A stretch of 64,000 nt of DNA, taken from positions 1 to 64,000 of the forward strand of contig JALTFR010000047.1 of NCBI GenBank assembly GCA_027006785.1, written 5' to 3'. Positions within the stretch are counted from its first letter, which is position 1. Each line of letters begins with the position of its first letter. The notes below the pieces were generated by a model that worked only from the letters and a program-made list of their open reading frames with translations, had not been told where the DNA came from and ran no database searches. Made by a program: the position numbers and the translations under genes. Of the stretch, positions 9,284 through 19,269 are shown piece after piece. Source of the DNA: Thermoplasmata archaeon. Its GTDB lineage: Archaea; Thermoplasmatota; Thermoplasmata; WALJ01.

Positions 9284-10645
9284 TCACGCCACATTTATTC
9301 CGTCCACGAGGACATGGGGCATTATGAAGGACATTCCGCTGATATCTCCTGTTACCGGCCTGCGCTCCCTGCTGACAGCGATAATCCCTTTCAGAAGGTC
9401 GGTGCTGTTCGTGCCTATCATTGCCGATGCGACAGGGTACTTTATCTCGCCGCCCTCCACATAGAAGAGCGTTGGCGAGTTAACAGAAATGTCTCCTGTA
9501 ACTGCATTGGCTGTGTGAGCACCCAGCACGCTGTATACTATGACGCCCCTGTCCATCTCGGATACGAGGGCATCGAAGTCCTTTGCCTCAGGAAATTCTA
9601 GGGCTATGTTGCGGGCAACCGTCTCGGGCGGTGTAGAATCCCTTGGGGACTTGAACCTGGCCCCGCTCCTCATTCCGTTCCCGGTCTGCTCAGCCCCGAA
9701 CTCAGCGGCGCTTATGCTGTCGTACATGAATCCCGCAAGGTTCCCGTCCTCGATGAGCGCCAGTTTCCTTGAGACTCCTCCTTCGTCGTCCGATGGCGCG
9801 GTGTACATTCCCATGGGGTTCAGCTGGTCGTCGTAGAGCGAAAGCCCTTTCACAGCCACCTGCTCACCGAGCATCTCTGGCCTGTAAACGCTCTCTCCCC
9901 TGTGGGCCCTGTTGCCATAGAGCTGTGGAACAGTGGTGTACTCTATCAGGCTGGCGAATGTCCTGGGATGGAACAATATCTTCATCTTCCCGGGCTTCTC
10001 CAGTTTTCCTGCGCCCTGGGTGTCAAGCGCTCTCTGTCCGGCCTCTTTCCCCACCTCGTTGAAGTCTATGTCCTTCATGTGCGAGACCCTGAATGCTGTT
10101 CCGTTGGAGACAGTCTTATCCGGAAGGACCGCGTATATCCCGCCTCCGATGCTGCTCTCCTTTCCCTCTGCATATACTCCATGCGAGTTATAGACATAGT
10201 ACTCGGTGTATCCGTATCCGAGACCGCCGCCTGCCACCACCATCTTCTCGTGGAGGAGCGCGGATTCGAACATCTCCTTCGTCATGCGCAGGGCCTCTTC
10301 GGGGTCCATATTGGCCACATCGTCGCTGTATATCCCATCCACCACGGGGAAGGAGTCATCCTTCAGGAATGAATAACCCTCCACATTCTTTCCCAGTTTA
10401 GACAGTTTCAGAGCGCTCTCTATCGCCTTTTCGGTGTTCTCCTCCGAGAAGTAACTGAAGCCTATCCTTCCGTCCTTCAGCACCCTTATAGCGTATCCCG
10501 TGGATGCTCCGCCGCCGCCGAAGTCAATCTGGTTGTTCTCAACGCTTATCTCGGTCTCTGTCCCTCTGAGGAAGAATACCTCCGCCTCGTCAGCGCCCAT
10601 GCGCTCTGCAATCTTTATGATGTCCTCAGGTTCCATCTCATGCAC
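9284..10645 (-). CDS. tldE: TldD/PmbA family protein (TldE-like)
   Basis: Paired with TldD; ENNQIDFGGGGASTGYAIRVLKDGRIGFSYF. Confidence 0.9.
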   Translation of the reverse strand: MHEMEPEDIIKIAERMGADEAEVFFLRGTETEISVENNQIDFGGGGASTGYAIRVLKDGRIGFSYFSEENTEKAIESALKLSKLGKNVEGYSFLKDDSFPVVDGIYSDDVANMDPEEALRMTKEMFESALLHEKMVVAGGGLGYGYTEYYVYNSHGVYAEGKESSIGGGIYAVLPDKTVSNGTAFRVSHMKDIDFNEVGKEAGQRALDTQGAGKLEKPGKMKILFHPRTFASLIEYTTVPQLYGNRAHRGESVYRPEMLGEQVAVKGLSLYDDQLNPMGMYTAPSDDEGGVSRKLALIEDGNLAGFMYDSISAAEFGAEQTGNGMRSGARFKSPRDSTPPETVARNIALEFPEAKDFDALVSEMDRGVIVYSVLGAHTANAVTGDISVNSPTLFYVEGGEIKYPVASAMIGTNSTDLLKGIIAVSRERRPVTGDISGMSFIMPHVLVDGINVA

Positions 10646-12020
10646 CCCCTACATTGGCTTCCTTTATCCTGATGTGTGGGCCTCCGTCGCTCACCGGCAC
10701 CCACTGCCCCTTTCCGCATGAGCCGGGATGCCCGAACCTGAAGTCGTTGCCCACCGCATCTATGCTCTTCAGTATCTCAAGGGTCCTGCCTCCGAATGAA
10801 ACATCCTTCAGCGGCTTGGTTATCTCTCCGTTCTCTATCAGGAACGCCTCCTGAGCGCTGAACTGGAAGGTTCCCTTTCCTGTATCCACCTGTCCGCCCC
10901 TGCTTCCCTTCGCATATATTCCCAGTTTTATGTCCTCAACAAGCTCCTCAAATGAGTGGTCGCCGTTGTCTATGAATGTGTTGCTCATCCTCACCAGCGG
11001 GCGATACGCTATGCTCTCGGCCCTTGCGCTCCCGTTGGGTTCCATTCCCAGCTTGAAGGCGGTCTCCCTGCTCAGCAGGTATGTCTTCAGGACTCCATTC
11101 TCCACGAGAACCTTCTTTCTCGCCTTGACCCCTTCGTCGTCGTACGGGAACGACCCATACACATTCGCTCTTGTCGGGTCGTCTATTATCGTCACCACCT
11201 CGGAGCCGACCATCTCTCCTATCATCCCTTCAAGGCATGAATCCCCTGCAAGAACAAGGTCGGCCTCGGTTGCATGGCCGAGCGCTTCGTGCGCGAACAC
11301 TCCCGTCAGGTCCGGGTCTGATATGACAGGCATGAGCCCGCTCGGGCTCTTCTCTGCATGCAGCAGCCTTACAGCGCTCTCCGCGCCCTCCACCGCGTTC
11401 TCTATCGGGTCCTGGCCAGTCTGCTCGAAGACCTCGAATCCTCCCGTGCCCCCTGCAGACACAACAAGGCTGGATATGTTGGAGCCGTCCTTTGCCACCA
11501 GCGATGCCCTGACATATGTTCGGGTGACCTGAGTTCTCACATCCGAGCCATCTGTGTTCACAAGCCTCTGGTACAGGGTCTTGTCCGCATATCCTGCGCT
11601 CACCGTCTTTATTCCCTGAACCTCTTTGGCCCTTGTCACCATATCTCTGAGAAGTTCGTGCTTTTCCTTTATGCCCGTGCTCATCGGGTCCTTCTTAGGC
11701 TGCCATATCACCGTGTCCGTGACAACAGGCACATCCGCCATCCCGGTCTTCCTCTCTCCCATCTGAGATGTTGCCTTTGCAAGTTTGAACGCTGTTTCAA
11801 GGGCGTTCAGCAGGGATGCCTCGCTCATGTCGTGCGTGGAGTAGAAGCCCCATGCTCCGTTATAGAGCACCCTTATTCCCATTCCCTCGCTCTCTCCGAA
11901 TATGGCCTTCTCAACCTGAGAGTCCTTCAGTTCAAGCGATGTTCCCGATACCCGGGCTGTCCTTATGTCGCAGTAATCGGCGCCCATGTCGAGCGCCTTT
12001 CTTATCAGTTCCTCTTCCAA
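10638..12020 (-). CDS. tldD: TldD metalloprotease
   Basis: FAHEALGHATEADLV (HExxxH); GSARAESIAYRPLVRMSNTFI. Confidence 0.95.
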   Translation of the reverse strand: MEEELIRKALDMGADYCDIRTARVSGTSLELKDSQVEKAIFGESEGMGIRVLYNGAWGFYSTHDMSEASLLNALETAFKLAKATSQMGERKTGMADVPVVTDTVIWQPKKDPMSTGIKEKHELLRDMVTRAKEVQGIKTVSAGYADKTLYQRLVNTDGSDVRTQVTRTYVRASLVAKDGSNISSLVVSAGGTGGFEVFEQTGQDPIENAVEGAESAVRLLHAEKSPSGLMPVISDPDLTGVFAHEALGHATEADLVLAGDSCLEGMIGEMVGSEVVTIIDDPTRANVYGSFPYDDEGVKARKKVLVENGVLKTYLLSRETAFKLGMEPNGSARAESIAYRPLVRMSNTFIDNGDHSFEELVEDIKLGIYAKGSRGGQVDTGKGTFQFSAQEAFLIENGEITKPLKDVSFGGRTLEILKSIDAVGNDFRFGHPGSCGKGQWVPVSDGGPHIRIKEANVGGA

Positions 12021-12084
12021 TCTATCACCATCCTCTGTTCATTATTGCTCTATTTGACACTGTTGTTCCACTTCTGTGCCTGTA

Positions 12085-12405
12085 AGTGCCAGGCCAGCCG
12101 GGATCGACGCTCGGCACGCCTCCGGTTGACCCCGGGACCTTCTCGGCCCCGCAACCCCGGGAGCGTCGATAGTCCACGGTAGGGCTGCTCCCTTCCGGGC
12201 CTGACCCGGTTTCCGCGGCAAAGGCAGGACGCCTGCCCTCCGGCAGACATGCCATGCCACCTTCGGCCCCCCGGGACAGAACCTCATAGTCGGCCACGGG
12301 ACCGGAGGAATGACCGGATACGCCTCTCCCGGCCGTCACCCCCGCGTATAGGCGATTTCGGGTAACAGGGGACGCCTAGCCCCCCGGTCAAGCCTGGCGC
12401 TCTAA
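12085..12405 (-). ncRNA. ffs: archaeal SRP 7S RNA
   Basis: Minus strand contains the helix 8 signature GGTCAGGCCCGGAAGGGAGCAGCC and 5' domain GGCGTCCCCTGTTACCCGAAATCGCC; ends approximate. Confidence 0.95.
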
Positions 12406-12446
12406 CAGTCAGAGACTCCTATTTAAGCCTCACCCTCGGGTTGTTC

Positions 12447-13574
12447 TCATATCCCCTGCACCGCTTCCCTCACCCTGCGCATGGCCTCCATTATGTTCTC
12501 CTTTGAGTTGGCGTACGAGAACCTTATGTGGCCCTCTCCGGCCCTTCCGAATGCGCTCCCCGGAGATGAGAGAACCCCGTGCTTGAGCAGGAGCATGGAA
12601 AGTTCCTCAGAGCTCATGTCGAAATCAAATGATGGAAGGACATAGAAGGCCCCCCTCGGCGTGTGGGTGTGGAATCCATCTATTGAGTTCAGTTCCTTGA
12701 CAATGACATCCCTTCTCTCCCTGAATGCGCTCACCATCTCCTCTATGTAGTACTGGGAGTGTAGCATGGCCGCCAGAGCGCCGTACTGTATCGGTGTCGG
12801 CGGGCATGCCACCGTGTAGTAGTGCATCTTGGATATCGCCTTCATAAGCTCCTTGTCAGGTGATGCCGCGTATCCTATCCTCCACCCTGTCATTGCGAAT
12901 GTCTTCGAGAATGAATTGATGTGCACCACATTCTCAGCATGGCTGAGAAATGATGTGAATGCCCCATCATAGACCATTTCATCGTAGACCTCGTCCGCTA
13001 TTATCGTGAACCCGTTGTCCTGCGATAGTTCGCTTATGGCCTTAACTGTGCTCTCTGAAAATACGCCTCCCGTGGGGTTTCCCGGGGAGTTTATCACCAT
13101 TCCCTTCGTCTTCGGGCCTATGAGCGACTTCAATTCCTCTATCTCCGGTTCGAAGCGGTTCTCCTCCTTCAGGGTATAATACACCGGCTTTGCGCCTGCT
13201 ATCGTGGTGTGTGCGGGATAGAGAACGAATCCAGGGTCAGGTATGAGCACCTCATCTCCTTCCTGAAAGAGGCTCTGGAATGTGCTCATGAGAGCCTCGG
13301 TGGCGCTCGATGTAACTATCACATTATCCTTCTGAAGAGAGGTGTCGTATCTGTGCAGGCGCTCCGCTATTGCCTCCCTGAGCTCGGGTATTCCTGCAGT
13401 GGGCCCGTACTTGTTCTTCCCCTCCTCCATTGCCCTTCTAACCCCTTCTATCGCTTCCTTCGGCGGCTGGAAATCAGGCTCCCCCAGCCCGAGGTTTATG
13501 GAATCCGATGTCGCCATCTCGAACAGCTTTCTTATGCCGGACAGTTGTATGGAATCTACCCTTCTGGAGGTCAT
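12447..13574 (-). CDS. PLP-dependent aminotransferase class I/II
   Basis: NSPGNPTGGVFS, ADEVYDEMVYDG, SFSKTFAMTGWRIGY. Confidence 0.95.
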   Translation of the reverse strand: MTSRRVDSIQLSGIRKLFEMATSDSINLGLGEPDFQPPKEAIEGVRRAMEEGKNKYGPTAGIPELREAIAERLHRYDTSLQKDNVIVTSSATEALMSTFQSLFQEGDEVLIPDPGFVLYPAHTTIAGAKPVYYTLKEENRFEPEIEELKSLIGPKTKGMVINSPGNPTGGVFSESTVKAISELSQDNGFTIIADEVYDEMVYDGAFTSFLSHAENVVHINSFSKTFAMTGWRIGYAASPDKELMKAISKMHYYTVACPPTPIQYGALAAMLHSQYYIEEMVSAFRERRDVIVKELNSIDGFHTHTPRGAFYVLPSFDFDMSSEELSMLLLKHGVLSSPGSAFGRAGEGHIRFSYANSKENIMEAMRRVREAVQGI

Positions 13575-13596
13575 GGCCAGCCATAGCACACGTGAT

Positions 13597-13953
13597 TTAA
13601 CCTTTTCCGGTCCTGTCATCGAACATTATGGCGGCCTGTGCATGCATAACTCCGCCTATTTTCAGGACGTTTTCCTTATCAACCCAGCCCATCTCCATAG
13701 CGATGGAAACGGAGCGCTCTCCCACAAGGTTAAGAATGGTGGCCCTTTGAAGATGGATTTTCAGCCCCTCCTCCTTCACAAGAACTCCGCCGTAAAAATC
13801 CCGGTAAACCTTCAGAGACAGCTCGCCTTCCGTGAAGGTTTCATCTATGAGTTCGGCATCACAGACAGCCAGTACTATGTCCCTTCCGGCAGGGTGCAGT
13901 TTCACCCAGTACTCAGATTCTGAGCTTTCTATATTTCTCCGGGCTTGGCTCAT
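13597..13953 (-). CDS. DUF424 family protein
   Basis: EYWVKLHPAGRDIVLAVCDAELIDETFTEGELSLKVYRDFYGG pattern. Confidence 0.7.
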   Translation of the reverse strand: MSQARRNIESSESEYWVKLHPAGRDIVLAVCDAELIDETFTEGELSLKVYRDFYGGVLVKEEGLKIHLQRATILNLVGERSVSIAMEMGWVDKENVLKIGGVMHAQAAIMFDDRTGKG

Positions 13954-15994
13954 AAATGCTTCCACCATCGTTCTTTATCTTGTCTATCGTCTCCCTGAGC
14001 TGCATCTCGGAGATTCCTTTCGGGCTCAGTATCTCGTAAAGTTCCCTGAATGTTATCTGTTCCTTCTCTTTGAAGAGCTCCTCCATGGTCTCCCAGACCG
14101 TCCTCCTTATCGCTCTTTTACTGGAACTCTCCCCGGTTATCTGAGAATCCACATCGTCATGAAGCACGTCTTCAAGATATGCTCGCATGAGAGCTATTGC
14201 AACCTCTGCATCCTTCTCGTCCGCTTCTTCGCTCAGACGCACCCTTGCGCTCGCTTCTGTCATACGGACCAGCGCCTCCAGATGCCTTGCTGTTATGCTT
14301 ACAATGCTCTTCTTCGTGCCTTTTTTGCGCGTTTTAAGGTAGTAATCCTCTATCTTCTTTATTGCTCCGTCCGTCATTATCGGGTTCAACCTCTTGGCGT
14401 ATGAGACGTATTTTTTCATGAGGTCGGGGTCTATCTTCGATATGTGACTCTCAATAGACTCGTCACTCCGGTCGTTCTTCAGTTTCTCCCCGATTCTGTG
14501 GCCTTTCAATATGTGCTCCGCTATGTTCTTGTCCCTCTTCGGGTCCTGCACATCCAGCATTATGAACATAAGGTCAAAACGGGACATGAGCGGAGGCGGG
14601 AGATTGACCTCCTCTATGAGTGAATCCGAGTTCTGAGAAAAGCGCCCGAGCTTGGGGTTCGCAGCTCCTAGGAGGGCGCATCTAGACTTCAATGTCGCTG
14701 AAATACCTGCCTTTACCACGGTTATGGTCTGCTGTTCCATTGCCTCGTGCATGCTTGACCTGTCCTCGTTGCTCATCTTATCCATCTCATCTATGCAGGC
14801 TATTCCTCCATCAGCCATGACGAGCGCTCCCGCTTCCAGAGTCCATCTCCCGTCGCCCCCTTCATCCTTGACTGCCGCTGCGGTGAGTCCTGCCGCAGAT
14901 GCGGACTTTCCTGAGGCATATACGCCCCTTGGAGAGAGCTTACTGATGTATTTCAGCATCTGTGACTTGGCAGTTCCCGGATCACCCACCAGAAGTATGT
15001 GGATGTCCCCCCTTATGTGCGTGCCATCGGGCATCTCTTTGGCCACCCCTCCGAACAACTGAAGGGCAAGGGCCTTCTTTATCTTATCATGGCCATAGAC
15101 CGTCGGAGCTATGGAATGCGCAACATCCTCTATTGCCGTATCGCTCTTGGCTATGGCTTCAATCTTCTCTATGTCCTCCTCGCTGGGCTCTATGTCGCTG
15201 TATTCCTTGTTCTCCTTCTCCACATAGTTTACTTTGAAAATGAAATCAAAGGTTGTGGACTTTATGTTACCTCTGGCCCTGGGAACGGCGTCCAGTATCC
15301 CGTAAAGTATTACCCTGTCACCGGGAGCAAGCTGACCTGCCATATCGTCCTCCGCCAGCGCCACTATCCTCTGGGGCTGCTGACCTCCTTCAAGCTTCTC
15401 AGGGAGTTCCTGCACCTCCAGCCTCTCTTCATCAACAAAGACAGATCTGCTCATAACCAGCTTGAAACTCGTCTCGTTCTTTGACAGCCCGCATTCCGGA
15501 TTCGGACAGTGCAATGGCTCAGTTAACCTGTTGCCCTCCTGCTTCCTCATCTGAACATATCCGCATTTCGCACACTTGTATGCGGCCACTATGAGCTTTG
15601 GCCTGACCTCGCTGGCTTTTTTGACCATTCCGTCCAGAACTACGAAACGACCCACATCGGAGCTTCGAAGGTAACGTATGGACGTCCTCCATCTCTCTCC
15701 GAAATTGAAGAACCTTGCATGTATTCTCCTGGGAATTGCGGCCTCCATGTCCTCTCCGATCTGCTGCTTTATGCGCTCTTCGAGCGCCTCCTCAGCAGAC
15801 CTTATGACCTGCTCCGGGTCCTCGATCAGCAGTTCTATTATGTCCGGGTCAAATTCACTCAGTTCTCTCTGGTCTATAATTATGCTCTTCTTCCCTTGCT
15901 CCCCTGAAATGATGTCCGCTATCTGTGCGGAATACTCGTCCTTTTCGTAGAATTTCAGGAATCGGTCGATGAGTTCCTTGTTCTCCGTCACCAT
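13913..15994 (-). CDS. mcm: minichromosome maintenance helicase
   Basis: GDPGTAKSQMLKYISKLSPRGVYASGK, IDEMDKM, FDLMFIMLD; zinc-finger CAKCGY...CPNPECG. Confidence 0.98.
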   Translation of the reverse strand: MVTENKELIDRFLKFYEKDEYSAQIADIISGEQGKKSIIIDQRELSEFDPDIIELLIEDPEQVIRSAEEALEERIKQQIGEDMEAAIPRRIHARFFNFGERWRTSIRYLRSSDVGRFVVLDGMVKKASEVRPKLIVAAYKCAKCGYVQMRKQEGNRLTEPLHCPNPECGLSKNETSFKLVMSRSVFVDEERLEVQELPEKLEGGQQPQRIVALAEDDMAGQLAPGDRVILYGILDAVPRARGNIKSTTFDFIFKVNYVEKENKEYSDIEPSEEDIEKIEAIAKSDTAIEDVAHSIAPTVYGHDKIKKALALQLFGGVAKEMPDGTHIRGDIHILLVGDPGTAKSQMLKYISKLSPRGVYASGKSASAAGLTAAAVKDEGGDGRWTLEAGALVMADGGIACIDEMDKMSNEDRSSMHEAMEQQTITVVKAGISATLKSRCALLGAANPKLGRFSQNSDSLIEEVNLPPPLMSRFDLMFIMLDVQDPKRDKNIAEHILKGHRIGEKLKNDRSDESIESHISKIDPDLMKKYVSYAKRLNPIMTDGAIKKIEDYYLKTRKKGTKKSIVSITARHLEALVRMTEASARVRLSEEADEKDAEVAIALMRAYLEDVLHDDVDSQITGESSSKRAIRRTVWETMEELFKEKEQITFRELYEILSPKGISEMQLRETIDKIKNDGGSIYEPSPEKYRKLRI

Positions 15995-16069
15995 GTTCCT
16001 TCCTCGTGGGAAGCAAAGGTAAAATGGAGCGGAATATAAGCCTTCTGTCTGACAATTAAAATATAAAAG

Positions 16070-16142
16070 TGCTCCCGTCGGGATTTGAACCCGAGTCGCC
16101 GGCTCGAAAGGCCGGCATGATTGGCCGCTACACTACGGGAGC
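16070..16142 (-). tRNA. tRNA-Glu(TTC)
   Basis: Reverse complement GCTCCCGTAGTGTAGCGGCCAATCATGCCGGCCTTTCGAGCCGGCGACTCGGGTTCAAATCCCGACGGGAGC. Confidence 0.95.
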
Positions 16143-16326
16143 TTTTTGCTTTCTTAAAGTGGGTTGGAGGAGAGCAGGAAAGACACTGGATTTCTTTGAG
16201 ATGCCTGGGTCTCGAGACTGCAGAACCCTTATCATTATTAAGGCCTCGAGTGTGCATGTTATTCGGTTTTTTATTTCAATCTTTCGGTCGTGTAAGCGGG
16301 AAAAGTATTAATTCAGGAGGGCATGT

Positions 16327-17352
16327 ATGTTCATGGGCGTTAACCTCTCCGCCATAATCCCGGCGGAAAAGAAGAAGATGAAGGATTTCATGGGATGGAG
16401 CGTTGCGATAGACGCTTACAACACCGTATACCAGTTCATATCCATAATCCGCCAGCCGGACGGGACACCTCTTGTGGACAGGATGGGCAGGATAACCTCC
16501 CATCTTTCAGGGATACTCTACCGGACTACGAATCTCATGGAGGCCGGGATACAGCCGGTCTATGTCTTCGATGGAAAGCCTGACGAACTGAAAAAGGACA
16601 CGATAGCGCAGAGAAAAGCCGCAAAGGAGAAAGCACAGGCCGCGTACGAGAAGGCGATAGAGGAAGGGGACATGGAAACGGCTAGGATGAAAGCGCAGCA
16701 GACCTCGAAACTGACATGGGAAATGGTGGATGAGGCGAAAAGGCTGCTGGACATGATGGGCGTCCCCTATGTTCAGGCACCGTCCGAGGGCGAGGCACAG
16801 GCCAGTTACATGGCGATGAAAGGGGCTGTGAGGGCTGCTGCATCCCAAGACTTCGATTCCCTTCTATTCGGCGCTCCCCTGCTGATACGCAACCTTACCA
16901 TCACGGGAAGGCGAAAGCTTCCGAGGAAGCAGATATACATAGATATCGTGCCTGAACTGATATCTCTTGAGAAATCCCTGAAAGTGCTGGGAATAAGCAG
17001 AGCGCAGCTCGTTGATGTGGCACTCATGGTAGGCACGGACTTTAACCCAGGAGTTAAGGGCATAGGCCCGAAAAAAGGTCTGAAACTGATACAGAAGCAC
17101 GGCACCCTCGAGGCAGTGATGAAGGAAAAGGGCTTTGAGGTGCCGAACTACGAGAGGATAAGGGATATATTTCTGAACCCGCAGGTGACCGACGATTTTG
17201 AACTCTCGTGGAAAGGGCCCGACGAGGAGGCCATAGTCTCCTATCTGTGCAAGGAGAGGGATTTCTCCGAGAACAGGGTGCGCTCCACCGTCAAGCGCAT
17301 GGAGAAGGCAAGGATGAACGCCAGCCAGACCACACTGGATGCCTGGTTCTAA
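16327..17352 (+). CDS. fen: flap endonuclease 1
   Basis: DAYNTVYQF, VYVFDGKPDELK, APSEGEAQASYM, GTDFNPGVKGIGPKKGLKLI, C-term QTTLDAWF PIP box. Confidence 0.97.
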   Translation: MFMGVNLSAIIPAEKKKMKDFMGWSVAIDAYNTVYQFISIIRQPDGTPLVDRMGRITSHLSGILYRTTNLMEAGIQPVYVFDGKPDELKKDTIAQRKAAKEKAQAAYEKAIEEGDMETARMKAQQTSKLTWEMVDEAKRLLDMMGVPYVQAPSEGEAQASYMAMKGAVRAAASQDFDSLLFGAPLLIRNLTITGRRKLPRKQIYIDIVPELISLEKSLKVLGISRAQLVDVALMVGTDFNPGVKGIGPKKGLKLIQKHGTLEAVMKEKGFEVPNYERIRDIFLNPQVTDDFELSWKGPDEEAIVSYLCKERDFSENRVRSTVKRMEKARMNASQTTLDAWF

Positions 17353-17807
17353 TCCTCATCGGTATCCGGTTCCATTCCGTGCTCTATAAGGAACTCGTTG
17401 TGCCTGTCTATTCTCCGCATCTCGAAGACATAGAGGCCACCCATGACAAGGATGAGGAGCGCCATGGCCACCATGCTCTGCCAGTGTATGGACTCAAGGT
17501 CCGTGACTATGAGGAGTTCCTTCACTATTGCGAGCACGCCTATCTCCACCACATTCTTCATGCTCACATGGTGATGGAGCAGGTACATGGCGATTATCTC
17601 GAAAAGCTCGAAGAATATCAGGATGAGCACTATGCCCTGCAGGACCGACTCAACATCGAATCCCGTGAGTATCTCCTCTGCAAGTACGATGACAAGGTAT
17701 ATCACATAGACCATAGCGAGGGCACCCACCGCTATGACCACCATGTCAAATATGTTGCTCAACCACCGCATCAAGACCTTCTCGGTTCTGCTGAACTCCC
17801 TTTGCAT
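17349..17807 (-). CDS. PsiE-like membrane protein
   Basis: Four hydrophobic segments with FFELFEIIAMYLLHHHVSMKNVVEIGVLAIVKELLI. Confidence 0.75.
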   Translation of the reverse strand: MQREFSRTEKVLMRWLSNIFDMVVIAVGALAMVYVIYLVIVLAEEILTGFDVESVLQGIVLILIFFELFEIIAMYLLHHHVSMKNVVEIGVLAIVKELLIVTDLESIHWQSMVAMALLILVMGGLYVFEMRRIDRHNEFLIEHGMEPDTDED

Positions 17808-17837
17808 GTCTGCACCTCTGTGTGCATCGGCTCTCTG

Positions 17838-18434
17838 TTAAAAAGATTTGTGGTGAAGGAATATCGCCACCGTTCCTTTTCTGACCTTCACAGTGGCATC
17901 TCTTTCGGATATATTGGATATCCCGCTCACATCCATTAGAACACCGTCGAACCCGTATTTGAACCCTCTCAGGCTCAGTTCCGCGCTCTCCCCCATGGGC
18001 ACGACCGAGACCCTCCTTCCCTCCGGTATTTCCCTGTTCTCCCCTTCCTTCACCGTAAATATCTCCATCTCCGGCTCCAGAATACTTATGGGAACAGGCG
18101 AGAAGAGCATCATCCGTATGTTCTCCATCACATGGTCCATCTGCCTTGATAGAGCGCAGGTCAGGGTTATGTCATCCGCCCCTCTCTCAACTGCGGCCTT
18201 TATCGCAAGATATCCGTCCGTGTGGTCCTTCTCAGGGTCGTATGTGATCGTTTCCGTGCTCGGAGGTATGCCGTCTATGGAATCCATATCTCCCACGACA
18301 ACGCATGGGTTCAGGCCTGCGTTGAGGTAGTGCCTGTACCCTCCATCAGAGGCGATCAAGGCTCTCCCGATGCTCAGTTCCCTCAGGAACTCGTATGAGG
18401 GGCAATCTCCGTTCAGGACTATGAGCGCTCTCAT
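17838..18434 (-). CDS. thiamine pyrophosphokinase-like protein
   Basis: ASDGG, VVGDMDSI, YDPEKDHTDGYLAI motifs; start at MRALIVLNGD. Confidence 0.85.
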   Translation of the reverse strand: MRALIVLNGDCPSYEFLRELSIGRALIASDGGYRHYLNAGLNPCVVVGDMDSIDGIPPSTETITYDPEKDHTDGYLAIKAAVERGADDITLTCALSRQMDHVMENIRMMLFSPVPISILEPEMEIFTVKEGENREIPEGRRVSVVPMGESAELSLRGFKYGFDGVLMDVSGISNISERDATVKVRKGTVAIFLHHKSF

Positions 18435-19240
18435 TCCACCATCTCCGATACGGTCATCACCCTTGATGCCGCTTCCGTGGCACTTCTTCCAAGTATGTAG
18501 GCACACGGCTCCCTTCCGAAGCCTCCTTCGTCTATTATCGCATCCTCCTTCAGCCCTGCAAGCTCTATGGCGGTGCCTATCTCATCGCTGTAGAGTATGT
18601 TCACCACTGCCCGAACATCCTTCCTTTCCTGCATGACCTCGAGAAGTTTTCCTGCAAGATGCCTGCTGGCGCCGAACTCAGGATGCGTAAGGGCAACGAG
18701 CTTCCCCCTTATCTCAACCATCCTCCCCGGTATCGCCACTATCTCATTCGGGCCTCTCGCTCCTTCTATGGCCCTCGCGATGTTCACCCTTACTTCTGGA
18801 ATGAGGGCCAAGTTCATGTTCTCCAACATGCGTATCGCGTTCTCAACATCCCGTATCGCCTCGGAGCGCTCTCCTGCCTCCTCTGTTCCCCTGATGTTCA
18901 TGCAGACCCTGCAGTCCTCCACCTTATGCACGCTGCAGAACCTTCCGCTCTCCCTCATCCTGAAACAGGAGCGACAGAATGCCTCCGTCAGTTCAGCCCT
19001 GCTCTTTCCCGCGCTTATGCCATCAGCAAGCTCCCTTGCCATCTCGAATATGTAGCTCTCGACCGGCCCTCCCATGACCCTGGGCTCCATCTTCAGATAC
19101 TTGCTTACCATTGCCTGTGTTACCTGCAAAGCCTCCGCTATCTCGTTCTGGCCCATTCCCCTGTCTTTGAGTATCAGGGCGGCCCTTCTCCTGACCTCAG
19201 GTAGAACCACGCGGTTTATGTCCGCACAGGGTGGTATCAT
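18431..19240 (-). CDS. thiR: ThiR-like regulator: HTH domain fused to ThiN-type domain
   Basis: N-terminal HTH (MGQNEIAEALQVTQAMVSKYL), central Cys cluster, C-term ThiN-like FGREPCAYILGRSATE. Confidence 0.8.
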   Translation of the reverse strand: MIPPCADINRVVLPEVRRRAALILKDRGMGQNEIAEALQVTQAMVSKYLKMEPRVMGGPVESYIFEMARELADGISAGKSRAELTEAFCRSCFRMRESGRFCSVHKVEDCRVCMNIRGTEEAGERSEAIRDVENAIRMLENMNLALIPEVRVNIARAIEGARGPNEIVAIPGRMVEIRGKLVALTHPEFGASRHLAGKLLEVMQERKDVRAVVNILYSDEIGTAIELAGLKEDAIIDEGGFGREPCAYILGRSATEAASRVMTVSEMVE

Positions 19241-19269
19241 AGCAGGACAATAGGAAACTATATTTTAAG

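Noticed and set aside
12025-12339. ORFs across 12025-12339 (e.g. 104 aa minus)
   Set aside because: They overlap the SRP RNA, whose conserved helix 8 motif explains the sequence
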